Origin: Desulfobulbaceae bacterium
Lineage (GTDB): Bacteria > Desulfobacterota > Desulfobulbia > Desulfobulbales > Desulfobulbaceae
Direction: 5' to 3'
Assembly: GCA_023544645.1 (NCBI GenBank)
Contig: JAMJFO010000018.1
Span: 1 to 48,292, forward strand
DNA: 48,292 bases
A program made the translations under genes and the position numbers. Positions 19,278 to 28,873 of this stretch are shown piece after piece. The notes under the pieces are model-generated. The model ran no database searches and was not told the DNA's origin. It saw only the letters and a list, made by a program, of their open reading frames with translations. Position 1 is the stretch's first letter, and the number at the start of each line of letters is the position of its first letter.

Positions 19278-20078
19278 ATGATCGTGACTCGATTATTACC
19301 CGGCCTGGTCATGACCGCCCTGTGGGTGCTGCTCCTCGTTTTCGGGCCTGCTGATCTCTTCTGGCTGGTTGTGACACTCATCGCTGTTTTCGGTCTGTAT
19401 GAATACTATAAGATGACCATCGCCATCCCGGTCGGCGCCCGTCTGGTTCAGACCATACTCTTTACCCTCTCCCCGGTCCTGGTCGCCTATTTTCAGCGTC
19501 CGGAACTGTTCATGCCGGCCCTTTTTGTCAGCCTGATCGGTATAATCCTGCTTTCGTTGAAGTATCACAAGCGGTTCGGCCATATATTGCTTTTTCTGGG
19601 ATTCAGCAGTTTCGGCGCGTTGTACATCGGGCTTTGTCTTGCCCATATGGTATTGATCCGGTACCTGCCGGAAGGCGCTGCGTGGCTGCTCGTCCTGACT
19701 GCAGTTACCGCGGGTGGCGATACAGGCGCCTATTATATCGGCACCACTTTCGGCCGCCGGAAACTCTGTCCGGAGATCAGTCCTGGCAAAACTGTTGAAG
19801 GCGCCATCGGCGGAATAGTAGCTGGATCAATGGCAGCCGTTGCCATGGGGTTCCTGCTGCTTCCCGAGTATAATTCCATCGTTATATTCGCATCGGCGCT
19901 GGTGCTTTCTGTTGTCAGCATCATCGGCGACCTGGCCGAGTCGGTGATCAAGCGTTCTGCCGGCGTGAAGGATTCCGGAACCCTTCTGTTCGGCCATGGA
20001 GGAGTGCTCGACCGGGTTGACGGCATGTTGATCACCGCCCCGGTGCTGTACTATCTTCTGGCTCTCGGCATTCTGTAA
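19278..20078 (+). CDS. cdsA: Phosphatidate cytidylyltransferase
   Basis: CdsA makes CDP-diacylglycerol from phosphatidate and CTP, the branch point of phospholipid synthesis, in the inner membrane. The 266 residues contain about seven to eight hydrophobic segments. The family signature is present near the C-terminus: S-V-I-K-R, then KDSG, then GHGG-V-L-D-R. It follows uppS with no gap and overlaps the dxr start by one base. Confidence 0.95.
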   Translation: MIVTRLLPGLVMTALWVLLLVFGPADLFWLVVTLIAVFGLYEYYKMTIAIPVGARLVQTILFTLSPVLVAYFQRPELFMPALFVSLIGIILLSLKYHKRFGHILLFLGFSSFGALYIGLCLAHMVLIRYLPEGAAWLLVLTAVTAGGDTGAYYIGTTFGRRKLCPEISPGKTVEGAIGGIVAGSMAAVAMGFLLLPEYNSIVIFASALVLSVVSIIGDLAESVIKRSAGVKDSGTLLFGHGGVLDRVDGMLITAPVLYYLLALGIL

Positions 20079-21235
20079 TGAAAATAATTTCACTCCTGGG
20101 CTCGACCGGCTCCATAGGCCGTAATGTGCTGGCGGTTGTCCGCCAGTTTCCCGATCGGTACAAAGTGGCCGCACTGGCTGCAGGGACAAACATTGCCGAG
20201 CTCAAGCGTCAGGTCGTTGAGTTCGAGCCCCGGTGCATTTCCGTAGCCAGTGAAGAGCTGGCCAGCAAACTGAGGGCGGAACTTCCCGTCGGATTCAGTG
20301 GCCGGATATTCTGGGGGCTGGAAGGAAACCGTGCGGTAGCGACCGCTGAAGAGTCGGACATGACCGTATCGGCCGTTGTCGGCAGCGTTGGTCTGCTGCC
20401 GACCCTTGATGCCATAGCGGCCGGCAAGGATATCGGCCTGGCTAACAAGGAGACCCTGGTCATGGCCGGTGCTCTGGTCATGGATGCGGTACGCCGCCAC
20501 AACGTCAGACTGTTGCCCATAGACAGTGAGCACAGCGCTATTTTCCAGGCCCTGGAGGCCGGCCGGCGCCAGGATTTGAGCCGGATCATCCTCACTGCTT
20601 CCGGCGGCCCCTTCCGCGATTGGCCCAGGGAGAAGCTGGCGCGGGTTACCCCGGAACAGGCCCTTGCCCATCCCAACTGGGATATGGGGCGAAAAATATC
20701 CATTGATTCAGCTACGCTGATGAATAAAGGGCTGGAGGTCATCGAAGCCAGGTGGCTTTTTGACGTTGCGCCGGAACAGATAGGGGTGGTGGTGCATCCC
20801 CAGTCCATCGTCCATTCCCTGGTGGAGTTCATCGACGGTTCCGTGGTTGCCCAACTGGGAATCCCGGATATGCGCATTCCCATTGCCTATGCGCTTTCCT
20901 ATCCGGAACGGCTGGGACTCGGACTTTCCCGGCTCAGCCTGTCCCAGTGCGGCAATCTGAGCTTTGAAAAGCCTGATTACGAGCATTTCCCGGCGCTGCA
21001 GCTGGCATTTGACGCTCTGGAGCAGGGCGGCGTCAAACCGACGGTTCTCAATGCGGCCAACGAGGTGGCGGTGAAGTGTTTTCTGGAAGGCAGGATTGCA
21101 TTTCTCGATATCGCGGCCATTGTCGCATCAACGATGGCGCAGACAGGTAACGGCAGCGCGCTTGATCTCCAGGAAATCCTGCATGCTGATGAACAGGCAC
21201 GAAAAATAGCCGCCAGAATCATTGAAACCAACTAA
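20078..21235 (+). CDS. dxr: 1-deoxy-D-xylulose 5-phosphate reductoisomerase
   Basis: Dxr converts DXP to MEP with NADPH, the committed step of the non-mevalonate isoprenoid pathway; ispG of the same pathway lies downstream. The NADPH loop GSTGSIGRN (residues 7-15), the metal/substrate motif [10 protein letters not shown], and [14 protein letters not shown] are intact. The 385 residues match the family. The products feed the uppS step, so the gene order groups isoprenoid supply with its user. Confidence 0.98.
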   Translation: MKIISLLGSTGSIGRNVLAVVRQFPDRYKVAALAAGTNIAELKRQVVEFEPRCISVASEELASKLRAELPVGFSGRIFWGLEGNRAVATAEESDMTVSAVVGSVGLLPTLDAIAAGKDIGLANKETLVMAGALVMDAVRRHNVRLLPIDSEHSAIFQALEAGRRQDLSRIILTASGGPFRDWPREKLARVTPEQALAHPNWDMGRKISIDSATLMNKGLEVIEARWLFDVAPEQIGVVVHPQSIVHSLVEFIDGSVVAQLGIPDMRIPIAYALSYPERLGLGLSRLSLSQCGNLSFEKPDYEHFPALQLAFDALEQGGVKPTVLNAANEVAVKCFLEGRIAFLDIAAIVASTMAQTGNGSALDLQEILHADEQARKIAARIIETN

Positions 21236-21262
21236 TGTAAATCTTTTATAAGCAGATCATCC

Positions 21263-22351
21263 ATGAACTCTCTTCTTTCGTTTATTTTTGTCCTCGGCGT
21301 TCTTGTCTTTGTCCATGAATTCGGTCATTTTCTGTTCGCCAAACTGTTCGGGGTCAAGGTCCTTAAATTTTCTCTGGGTTTCGGCAGCAAGCTGGTGTCC
21401 AGAAAATGGGGGGAAACCGAATACCTGATCAGCGCCTTCCCCCTGGGCGGCTATGTGAAAATGTTCGGCGAACACCAGGGTGATGAGGGGGTCGAGCCGG
21501 CTGAAGAGCAGCGTTCCTTCTCCCATAAAGCTGTGTGGCAGCGTTTCTGCATAGTTGCCGGAGGGCCGCTTTTCAACCTGCTGTTCGCGGTAGTTCTTTT
21601 TTTCGGCATGTTTGCCCTGGCCGGTCTTCCCGAGGCCATGGATACCACCGAGATCGGCAAGGTCTCGCCCGGCTCGGCAGCCGAACAGGCCGGAATCCTC
21701 CCCGGCGACAGAGTCATGAGCATCAATGGCCGGGAAACAACCTCCTGGCTTGATGTCTCCGATTTTATCCGCGAAAGCGGCGGCAGTGAGATTGAGATGG
21801 TGGTTGACCGGGACGGGGAGCTGGTGACCATCAATGCCGTGCCCACCATGGAGAAGATCAGGGATATCTTCGGTGAAGCGGTCGGAGAGCGCTATATGCT
21901 CGGAATTACCCGCAGCGAGGGTGTTACCTATACAAAAACGACCGTTGGCAAAGCCCTGGAGGCGGCATTTATCCAGACCTGGAATCTTATCTACCTGACC
22001 ATCATGGGGATCGTCAAGATCATCGAGCGGGTCATTCCCGCTTCCGAGCTTGGCGGACCCATCCGCATCGCCGAAATTGCCGGACAGCAGATGGAGGCGG
22101 GGTGGATGAATCTGCTGTATTTCATGGGCCTCCTCAGTGTTAATCTGGGGATCTTGAATCTGCTGCCCATCCCGGTTCTTGACGGCGGTCATCTCGTTTT
22201 TCTGACCATCGAGGGAATTCGCCGCCGCCCCCTGAGCGACTGGGCCATGGAGGCAAGCCAGAAGGTCGGTATTTTTCTGCTCCTTGCGCTGATGGTCTTT
22301 GTTTTCTACAATGATATTTTGCGACTGGTTCAGCGGTGGATGGGTTCCTGA
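21263..22351 (+). CDS. rseP: Site-2 intramembrane zinc protease RseP, single PDZ
   Basis: RseP-type proteases cut single-pass membrane substrates such as anti-sigma factors inside the membrane. The zinc motif HEFGH is at residues 18-22 and the third-ligand motif (PIPVLDGGH) at about 301-309. One PDZ domain lies at about 125-195, with SPGSAAEQAGILPGDRV. The 362-residue length with one PDZ is shorter than the E. coli enzyme, which has two. The substrate here is unknown; no anti-sigma gene is in the window. The end overlaps tsaB by 16 bases. Confidence 0.95.
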   Translation: MNSLLSFIFVLGVLVFVHEFGHFLFAKLFGVKVLKFSLGFGSKLVSRKWGETEYLISAFPLGGYVKMFGEHQGDEGVEPAEEQRSFSHKAVWQRFCIVAGGPLFNLLFAVVLFFGMFALAGLPEAMDTTEIGKVSPGSAAEQAGILPGDRVMSINGRETTSWLDVSDFIRESGGSEIEMVVDRDGELVTINAVPTMEKIRDIFGEAVGERYMLGITRSEGVTYTKTTVGKALEAAFIQTWNLIYLTIMGIVKIIERVIPASELGGPIRIAEIAGQQMEAGWMNLLYFMGLLSVNLGILNLLPIPVLDGGHLVFLTIEGIRRRPLSDWAMEASQKVGIFLLLALMVFVFYNDILRLVQRWMGS

Positions 22352-23049
22352 TTCTGGGCATTGAAACAGCCACCAGCTGCGGCAGTGTGAGCCTGAGCCG
22401 CGGCGGGATTGAAAATTTCCGCCTGCTGACCGAGTGTATTGCCGAGCCGGATATAACGCATTCCCGGAGGCTGATGGGTTCGGTGCAGTGGGTCATGGAG
22501 GCCGCCGGGGCGCGGTGGGACGACCTGGACGGCATCGGGGTCAGCATCGGCCCGGGGAGTTTCACCGGTTTACGGATCGGGCTTGCCGCGGCCAAGGCCA
22601 TTTCCATGGCCACGGGGAAACCTCTGCTGGGAGTGCCGACGCTCGCTGCCCTGGCGCTGGCCTGCAGCGGCGCTGATCACGGCCATCTGGTCGGTGTGCT
22701 GCTCGATGCCCGTAAAAAGGAAGTGTATGCCGGTTTTTTCCGCTTTGACCGGGATATGGGCCCTGTTCCGGTCGGCGCTGCCCGTGTCATTTCGCCGGGT
22801 GAACTGCTGCAACAGATAGATGAACCGGTTACCCTGGTCGGCCCGGGAGTGAGGGCCTATGGTGAGCTCTTTGCAGGGCATGCCCATATTACCCTGTTTC
22901 CCGGTTTTCTTTCCCAACCCCGGGCGGCATATATCGGCATGCTGGCCGGCCGGATGCTCATTAAGGGGATATGCATGGATCCGGCAACAGCCGCTCCCTT
23001 TTACGTACGGGCATCAGAGGCTGAACTCAGCCTCAGCAGGACCAGCTGA
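22336..23049 (+). CDS. tsaB: tRNA threonylcarbamoyladenosine biosynthesis protein TsaB
   Basis: TsaB is the non-catalytic partner of TsaD in making t6A at position 37 of ANN-reading tRNAs. The 237 residues begin with the ASKHA motif ILGIETATSCGSVSLSR and continue with the family segment GIGVSIGPGSFTGLRIGLAAAK. The last part is less conserved. ATG 22336 lies inside the end of rseP, implying coupling. tsaD and tsaE are not in the window. Confidence 0.93.
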   Translation: MDGFLILGIETATSCGSVSLSRGGIENFRLLTECIAEPDITHSRRLMGSVQWVMEAAGARWDDLDGIGVSIGPGSFTGLRIGLAAAKAISMATGKPLLGVPTLAALALACSGADHGHLVGVLLDARKKEVYAGFFRFDRDMGPVPVGAARVISPGELLQQIDEPVTLVGPGVRAYGELFAGHAHITLFPGFLSQPRAAYIGMLAGRMLIKGICMDPATAAPFYVRASEAELSLSRTS

Positions 23050-23110
23050 CAAATGCCCTTGAATATGGTGGCTCATTGCCGCAACCGGCTGCGGTTAAGG
23101 AGCGAAAAAC

Positions 23111-24202
23111 ATGATTGAACGTAAAAAGACACGACAGATCAGGGTCGGTGACGTGACGGTGGGCGGCGATGCGCCGGTGACCGTGCAGTCGATGACCAAT
23201 ACCGATACCAGTGACAAGGACGGCACCATTGCCCAGATAGTAGAGCTGGAGGCCGCCGGTTGCGAGATCGTCCGGGTTGCGGTTCCGGATTTGGCGGCCG
23301 CCTCCGCCATCCGGGGTATCCGGGAGGCAATTTCCATTCCCCTGATCGCCGACATCCATTTTGACTGGCGTCTCGCTGTCGCGGCTATGGAAAACGGAGC
23401 CCAGGGGATTCGCATCAATCCAGGCAATCTGGGCGGGGCGCAAAAGCTCGCCATGGTCGTGGACGCTGCCAAAATCCATGGTGTGCCGATCCGGGTGGGC
23501 GTCAATTCCGGTTCCATTGAAAAAGACCTGCTGAAGATGCATGGGTATCCGACCCCGGAAAATCCGGCGGCGCTTATCGAGAGCGCCCTGAGAAACGTCA
23601 ATCTGCTTGAAGAGCAGGGCTTTACCGAAATCAAGATTTCCATAAAGTCATCGGATGTCCTGACCACCATAGCCGGTTATCGCCTTTTGTCGGCCAGGAC
23701 CGATTATCCCCTCCATGTCGGGGTGACCGAAGCCGGAGGGCTGATCGCCGGCACGGTGAAATCGAGTGTTGCTCTTGGGATCTTGTTTTTTGACGGCATC
23801 GGCGACACCTTTCGGGTCTCACTGACCAGGGATCCTGTTGAGGAGGTCCGGGTCGGTTTTGAGCTGCTCCGCGCGCTGCGGATCAGGGAGAGGGGGCCGG
23901 AAATGATCTCCTGTCCGACCTGTGGCCGGACCAGGATAGATCTGTTCCCCCTGGCCGAGGCTGTGGAAAGGCATCTGCAGAAAATGCAGAGCAGACTGAA
24001 GGTCGCCGTCATGGGCTGCGTGGTCAACGGCCCCGGTGAGGCCAGAGAGGCTGATATCGGGATAGCCGGCGGCAAAGGAGTGGGGATTATTTTTAAAAAA
24101 GGCAAGATCATCCGCAAGGTCAAGGAAGATGAATTGCTGGCAGTATTTCTGCAAGAGCTGGACCTGATGGAGAAGGAGAGACTGCTGGACGGGAAGGGCT
24201 GA
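23111..24202 (+). CDS. ispG: 4-hydroxy-3-methylbut-2-enyl diphosphate synthase (flavodoxin/ferredoxin)
   Basis: IspG makes HMBPP from MEcPP, the penultimate step of the MEP pathway, using a [4Fe-4S] cluster. The N-terminal TIM barrel begins with RVGDVTVGGDAPVTVQSMTNT. The cluster cysteines are in CPTC and in GCVVNGPGEA near the C-terminus, whose Glu is a cluster ligand or near it in known structures. The 363 residues fit the bacterial two-domain form. AAGGAG lies before the ATG. Confidence 0.97.
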   Translation: MIERKKTRQIRVGDVTVGGDAPVTVQSMTNTDTSDKDGTIAQIVELEAAGCEIVRVAVPDLAAASAIRGIREAISIPLIADIHFDWRLAVAAMENGAQGIRINPGNLGGAQKLAMVVDAAKIHGVPIRVGVNSGSIEKDLLKMHGYPTPENPAALIESALRNVNLLEEQGFTEIKISIKSSDVLTTIAGYRLLSARTDYPLHVGVTEAGGLIAGTVKSSVALGILFFDGIGDTFRVSLTRDPVEEVRVGFELLRALRIRERGPEMISCPTCGRTRIDLFPLAEAVERHLQKMQSRLKVAVMGCVVNGPGEAREADIGIAGGKGVGIIFKKGKIIRKVKEDELLAVFLQELDLMEKERLLDGKG

Positions 24203-24358
24203 ACGTAACGGAGTCAGCGCGGAAGTCGGAGATGTCAAATTCCGGTAACGACATCATCCGCGGTGTTCAGCATATGGTTAAGGGATTTATTGACAGCTTT
24301 CCGGATTGGAATTTCTGATTCCGGAATTTATCAACATTACGGATAAAAAGAAAAAATC

Positions 24359-26083
24359 ATGCGTTATTCACAGATGCTTTTGCCGACAACCAAGGAGACG
24401 CCTTCGGAAGCAGAGGTGGTGAGCCACCAGCTGCTGCTTCGCGGAGGATTTATCCGGAAGCTGACTTCCGGCGTATATACCTATCTTCCCCTGGGGCTGG
24501 CAGCTATCCGTAAAGTCGGCCAGATCGTGCGTGAGGAGATGAACCGGGCCGGGGCCCAGGAGCTGCTGATGCCCATGGTCCAGCCGGCGGATTTATGGCG
24601 GGAATCGGGCCGGTGGCAGAAATACGGGGCGGAACTGCTGCGGTTTACCGACCGGCATGAACGGGAATCGTGTCTTGGTCCGACCCACGAGGAGGTCATC
24701 ACCGACCTGGCCCGGCGTGAATTGCAGTCATACCGGCAGCTGCCCATGAGCCTCTACCAGATCCAGACGAAATTCCGCGATGAGATCCGGCCCCGGTTCG
24801 GTTTGATGCGCGGCCGGGAATTCGTCATGAAGGATGCCTATTCCTTTGATGTCAGCGATGAGGCGGCCGGAGAATCCTACGACAAGATGTACCAGGCCTA
24901 CCACCGCATATTCCGGCGCTGCGGCCTTGATTTCCGGGCGGTTGAAGCGGACACCGGCACCATCGGCGGATCGTTCTCGCACGAGTTCATGGTCCTGGCC
25001 CAGACCGGCGAGGACACCCTGGTCATCTGTGAACAATGCAGCTATGCCGCCAATGTGGAAAAAGCCATGATTGTCCTGCCGGATGAATGTCTGGAGACCG
25101 GAGAATTGCAGGCGATGCGGAAGGTGGAGACCCCGGGCATGAAAAAGGTGGAGGTGGTCGCCGAATTCCTCAAGGCCGAACCTGCTGATTTCATCAAGAC
25201 CATGGTTTTTTTCGTCGATGAAGAAGTGGTGGCCGTCCTGGTGCGAGGCGACAGGGAAGTGCAGCCGGTAAAACTGAAAAATCTTCTTCATGCGACCGAA
25301 GTTGAACTGGCGGATGATGATGCGGTGTTCAAAAAAACTAAATTGCCGGTGGGATACCTGGGACCGATTGATCTGCCGATAAAGGTTGTTGCCGACCAGG
25401 AGGTCATGCGGATGCGCAACTGCATCTGCGGGGCCAACGAAAAACAGTATCACCTGACCGGAGTTCAGCCGGGCAGGGATTTCATCCCGGCAATGACCGG
25501 TGATCTGCGGCAGATAACCGCTGATGATTCCTGCCCCGCCTGCGCCGGTCCCCTGAAGCTGACGGAAGGAATTGAGGTGGGCCATATATTCAAGCTCGGC
25601 ACTGCCTACAGTGAAGCCATGAACGCAACTTTCCAGGACTGTGAAGGACAGGCAAAAAGCTTTGTCATGGGCTGTTACGGTATCGGGGTAAGCAGAGTGG
25701 TGGCTGCGGCCATTGAGCAGAACCATGACCAGCATGGCATCATATTTCCGCTGCCGCTGGCACCCTTCCAGGTCATCCTGCTCAATCTCGGCCTGAACAG
25801 CGAGGATATAACAGGGGCCGCTGACCAACTCTACCAGGACCTGCAGGCCCGGGGGGTGGAAGTCCTGTATGACGATCGTGACGAACGGCCCGGTTCCAAG
25901 TTCAAGGATGCCGACCTCATCGGTATACCATTCAGGGTGACTGTTGGCAAAACCTATGAAAAAGAAGGGAAAATTGAAATCCGCAACCGCCTGGACGGCC
26001 GGACGGAAACGGTGGATTTTGATTTGGCAGCTGATGTCGTGACCGGTATGGTCAAGACGGAAATGGCTCGATATACCGCCTGA
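24359..26083 (+). CDS. proS: Prolyl-tRNA synthetase, bacterial type with editing domain
   Basis: ProRS charges tRNA-Pro. At 574 residues it is the bacterial form, with a YbaK-like editing insertion (about residues 225-385) that clears Ala-tRNA-Pro. Class II motif 2 (FRDEIRPRFGLMRGREFVMKD) and motif 3 (GCYGIGVSRVVAAAIEQ) are clear, as is the GPTHEEVI segment. The C-terminal anticodon-binding domain follows (about 470-565). It is preceded by a 156-base gap with only a doubtful 28-codon frame and followed by a hairpin. Confidence 0.97.
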   Translation: MRYSQMLLPTTKETPSEAEVVSHQLLLRGGFIRKLTSGVYTYLPLGLAAIRKVGQIVREEMNRAGAQELLMPMVQPADLWRESGRWQKYGAELLRFTDRHERESCLGPTHEEVITDLARRELQSYRQLPMSLYQIQTKFRDEIRPRFGLMRGREFVMKDAYSFDVSDEAAGESYDKMYQAYHRIFRRCGLDFRAVEADTGTIGGSFSHEFMVLAQTGEDTLVICEQCSYAANVEKAMIVLPDECLETGELQAMRKVETPGMKKVEVVAEFLKAEPADFIKTMVFFVDEEVVAVLVRGDREVQPVKLKNLLHATEVELADDDAVFKKTKLPVGYLGPIDLPIKVVADQEVMRMRNCICGANEKQYHLTGVQPGRDFIPAMTGDLRQITADDSCPACAGPLKLTEGIEVGHIFKLGTAYSEAMNATFQDCEGQAKSFVMGCYGIGVSRVVAAAIEQNHDQHGIIFPLPLAPFQVILLNLGLNSEDITGAADQLYQDLQARGVEVLYDDRDERPGSKFKDADLIGIPFRVTVGKTYEKEGKIEIRNRLDGRTETVDFDLAADVVTGMVKTEMARYTA

Positions 26084-26105
26084 CCATCCGGTCAGGCGGA
26101 CTTTT
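26076..26105 (+). terminator. Hairpin terminator at the end of proS
   Basis: CCGCCTGACC and GGTCAGGCGG form a perfect 10-base-pair stem with an ATCC loop, then ACTTTTG. The stem includes the proS stop codon. The short T run makes it a moderate terminator. Confidence 0.6.
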
Positions 26106-26126
26106 GTAAATAACTATCTGGAATTG

Positions 26127-28286
26127 ATGTCAGATCTCCAGGGACTGTTGTCCATCACAAAATCCTATCTGCAGGATGTCGATCTCACCCCATTGCGCCG
26201 GGCCTTCGACTTTGTCAGGGAGAGGCATGCCGGCGCCATGCATGCTTCCGGAGAATCCTATGTCCAGCATCTCCTTGAGGTATCCACCACTCTCGCTTCG
26301 ATGAAGCTTGATCTGGATACGATTGTTTCCGGGCTTCTGCACGGCACCCTCAAGGAAAACGTAGCCACCACCGAAGAGCTGGAAAAACAGTTCGGCAAGG
26401 ATGTGGCCAATATTGTCAACGGCACCACCCGGATCACCAACGTCCACTACAACAGCCAACTGGCGCATCAGGCAGAGAATATCCGCAAACTGCTCCTGGC
26501 CATGAGCGCCGATATCCGGGTGCTTCTGGTCAAGCTGGCCGACAGGCTGCAGGATATGATTACCCTGGGTGCTACATCCAGAGAACGGCAGCGGCAACTG
26601 GCCCGGGAAACCATGGACCTCTATGCCCCGCTGGCCAGCCGTCTTGGTATTGACTGGATGAAAAGGGAATTGGAGGATATGTCTTTCCAGTATCTCTATC
26701 CCATCGAATATGCCGATATAACCGGCCGGCTGGAGAGCACCCTGGACCAGCGTCAGAAGTATGTTGAAGAGGTGATCGGGATTATTTACGCCAAGCTTGG
26801 CGAAAATGGTATCAAGCCGGTCCGGGTCATCGGCAGACCAAAGCACCTGTTCTCTATCTACAAGAAGCTGGTTGTACAGAATATTCCCCTGGACAGGGTG
26901 TATGACAAGGTTGCCTTCAGGATCATCCTCAATTCGGTGAAGGAGTGCTATGAAACGCTGGGAACGATCCATGCCAACTGGCAGCCGGTTCCCGGCAGGA
27001 TCAAGGATTTCATAAGCGTTCCCAAGGCCAATAACTACCAGTCGCTTCATACCACGGTGATCGGGCCGCACGATAATTTCATCGAGATCCAGATCCGTAC
27101 CGAAGATATGGACAGAGTCGCCCAGGAGGGCGTTGCCGCCCACTGGGCCTACAAGGAAGGGCATCGGATAACCAACAGTGACGCCAGGATTTTCCGGGAC
27201 CTCAAGAAGCTGGTCCAGTCGCTGCAGGAGGTGGAAGATCACCGGGAATTTCTCGATTCGGTGCGCGGCGAGCTCAACGAGCCGGATGTCTACGTCCTTA
27301 CTCCCAATGGAGAAGTGAGGGAACTGCCCCGGGGCAGCACCCCCATCGATTTCGCCTACTCGATCCATACCGAGGTGGGGGATCAGTGCAGCGGGGCCAG
27401 GGTGAATGGCAAGCTGGTTTCCCTTAAGTATAAACTGCAGCATGGCGATATAGTTGAGATAATTACCCAGAAAAATCAGCATCCCAAACGGGCATGGCTG
27501 CAGATAGTCAAAACCAGCAGGGCCAGGACCCGGATCAGGCAGTGGCTGCGGGTCGAAGAAAAGGAAAAGGCCTTGCGCCTGGGCAGGGAAATGTGCGAGA
27601 GGGAGCTGAAAAAGCACGATACGACCCTGAAGAAACTGGTCAAGAGCGGCCATATGCGGGCTATGTTGAAAAAACTGGGGTGCAATGCCCTTGATGACTT
27701 GCTGGTTAAAGTAGGCTCAGGGGCGATCACCATACATCATCTGCTCCAGGCGTTGTCGCCCGAAGAGTTTCGTGATGAGGGAGAACGCCCGCTGGAAAAA
27801 AGGGAGCTGGAGCAGTTTGTTCAGACCCCGCAGCAGCGCCCGGCGGCCGGCAGAGAGGTCATTGATATCGACGGTATTGATGGTATGCTGGTCAAGGTCA
27901 GTCAATGCTGCAAGCCCGTTCCCGGTGATGACATTGTCGGGTTTATCACCACCGGCCGGGGTATCTCCATCCACAAGGCTGATTGTGTGAACCTGCGCAG
28001 CACGGATCCCCAGCGCTGGCTCTCGGTCAACTGGTCGAGTTCGGTCAGGACCCTGCACCGCTCTGAGCTGATGATCCGGGCCGAGAACCGTAAAAGTATG
28101 CTTGCGGATATCAGCAGCGCCATCAGCCATGACGACGCGGAGATTGTTTCACTCAACGCCAGAACTACCTCGGACAATCTGGCAGAGCTGGATATTGTCC
28201 TTGAAGTAACCGATCTCAAGCATCTCCAGGTGATCCAGCAGCACCTTACGCAGCTACCGGATATTATTGAGGTCCGCCGACGGTAA
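26127..28286 (+). CDS. rel: RelA/SpoT-family (p)ppGpp synthetase with degenerate hydrolase motif
   Basis: A 719-residue stringent-response enzyme. Order: HD domain (about 20-180), synthetase domain (about 235-350), TGS (about 390-450), CxxC-like zinc region (SQCCKP) and C-terminal ACT domain (about 645-719). The synthetase looks intact: GRPKHLFSIYKK, YDKVAFRI, YQSLHTTV and EIQIRT. The hydrolase motif is not: LLHDxxEDT of bifunctional enzymes reads LLHGTLKEN here (Gly73, Lys76, Glu77), although His48, His72 and the later LADRL are kept. I expect synthesis of the alarmone but little or no hydrolysis, like RelA. ATG 26127 follows an in-frame TTG at 26124. Confidence 0.93.
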   Translation: MSDLQGLLSITKSYLQDVDLTPLRRAFDFVRERHAGAMHASGESYVQHLLEVSTTLASMKLDLDTIVSGLLHGTLKENVATTEELEKQFGKDVANIVNGTTRITNVHYNSQLAHQAENIRKLLLAMSADIRVLLVKLADRLQDMITLGATSRERQRQLARETMDLYAPLASRLGIDWMKRELEDMSFQYLYPIEYADITGRLESTLDQRQKYVEEVIGIIYAKLGENGIKPVRVIGRPKHLFSIYKKLVVQNIPLDRVYDKVAFRIILNSVKECYETLGTIHANWQPVPGRIKDFISVPKANNYQSLHTTVIGPHDNFIEIQIRTEDMDRVAQEGVAAHWAYKEGHRITNSDARIFRDLKKLVQSLQEVEDHREFLDSVRGELNEPDVYVLTPNGEVRELPRGSTPIDFAYSIHTEVGDQCSGARVNGKLVSLKYKLQHGDIVEIITQKNQHPKRAWLQIVKTSRARTRIRQWLRVEEKEKALRLGREMCERELKKHDTTLKKLVKSGHMRAMLKKLGCNALDDLLVKVGSGAITIHHLLQALSPEEFRDEGERPLEKRELEQFVQTPQQRPAAGREVIDIDGIDGMLVKVSQCCKPVPGDDIVGFITTGRGISIHKADCVNLRSTDPQRWLSVNWSSSVRTLHRSELMIRAENRKSMLADISSAISHDDAEIVSLNARTTSDNLAELDIVLEVTDLKHLQVIQQHLTQLPDIIEVRRR

Positions 28287-28291
28287 GAGGC

Positions 28292-28735
28292 ATGGCCGGC
28301 ATGAGCTTTTGCACAGTCTGCGGCAACGAAATCGATACCGGATCTGCCCGCTGCCCTTTTTGTAAGGCAGTGAGAACGCCGGAATATCCAGTGGCAGCAG
28401 AACAGGTCCGGATTGTCAACCTGGAGCGTGGCATGCCTCTGGTGCGCGACGCCCTGCAGCGCCTGGCCCTGGAATTGGAGACAGCATCCATGACTGGATG
28501 CCGGGCGCTGGTTCTGATCCACGGTTATGGTTCAAGCGGCAGGGGCGGGGCCATAAAGGAAGCGGTACGCTGTAAGCTGCAGCTCTGGCTGGAGCAGAAA
28601 GCAATCAGCCAGGTGCTGCCGGGGGAAGAGGGCGGTAGACGTTCCGGGGCGGCACGGCAGATCGCGAAACGTTATCCTGACCTGGCAGACTTTGTGCAAA
28701 AATTCAATCCCGGAATCACCGTGGTGATCATGTGA
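28292..28735 (+). CDS. Zinc-ribbon protein with Smr-like domain
   Basis: A 147-residue protein. The N-terminus has two CxxC pairs (Cys7/10 and Cys21/24), a zinc-ribbon layout. The rest, about residues 40-147, resembles the Smr (small MutS-related) nuclease domain: an N-terminal strand, a helix, then IHGYGSSGRGGAIKEAV, matching the HGxGxGxL-type loop. The usual LDLHG motif is reduced to VNLERG, so nuclease activity is doubtful. Translation may start at ATG 28301 instead. It follows rel by five bases, so the two are probably co-transcribed. Confidence 0.65.
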   Translation: MAGMSFCTVCGNEIDTGSARCPFCKAVRTPEYPVAAEQVRIVNLERGMPLVRDALQRLALELETASMTGCRALVLIHGYGSSGRGGAIKEAVRCKLQLWLEQKAISQVLPGEEGGRRSGAARQIAKRYPDLADFVQKFNPGITVVIM

Positions 28736-28873
28736 GGATTTTTTTATGGCGAAAAAGCATATCATCCTGTTTATTTCCACATAAATCGTTTACCATCAAT
28801 GCTTATCAGATTGGCTATGCATGTGGAGTATTTTATTTTGATATCCGTTCATTTAAGACAAAAGGAGACATTC

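Noticed and set aside
24232-24318. A 28-codon frame between ispG and proS
   Set aside because: It has a possible GGAG site but no recognisable content, and chance frames of this size are common. Only conservation in relatives would rescue it.
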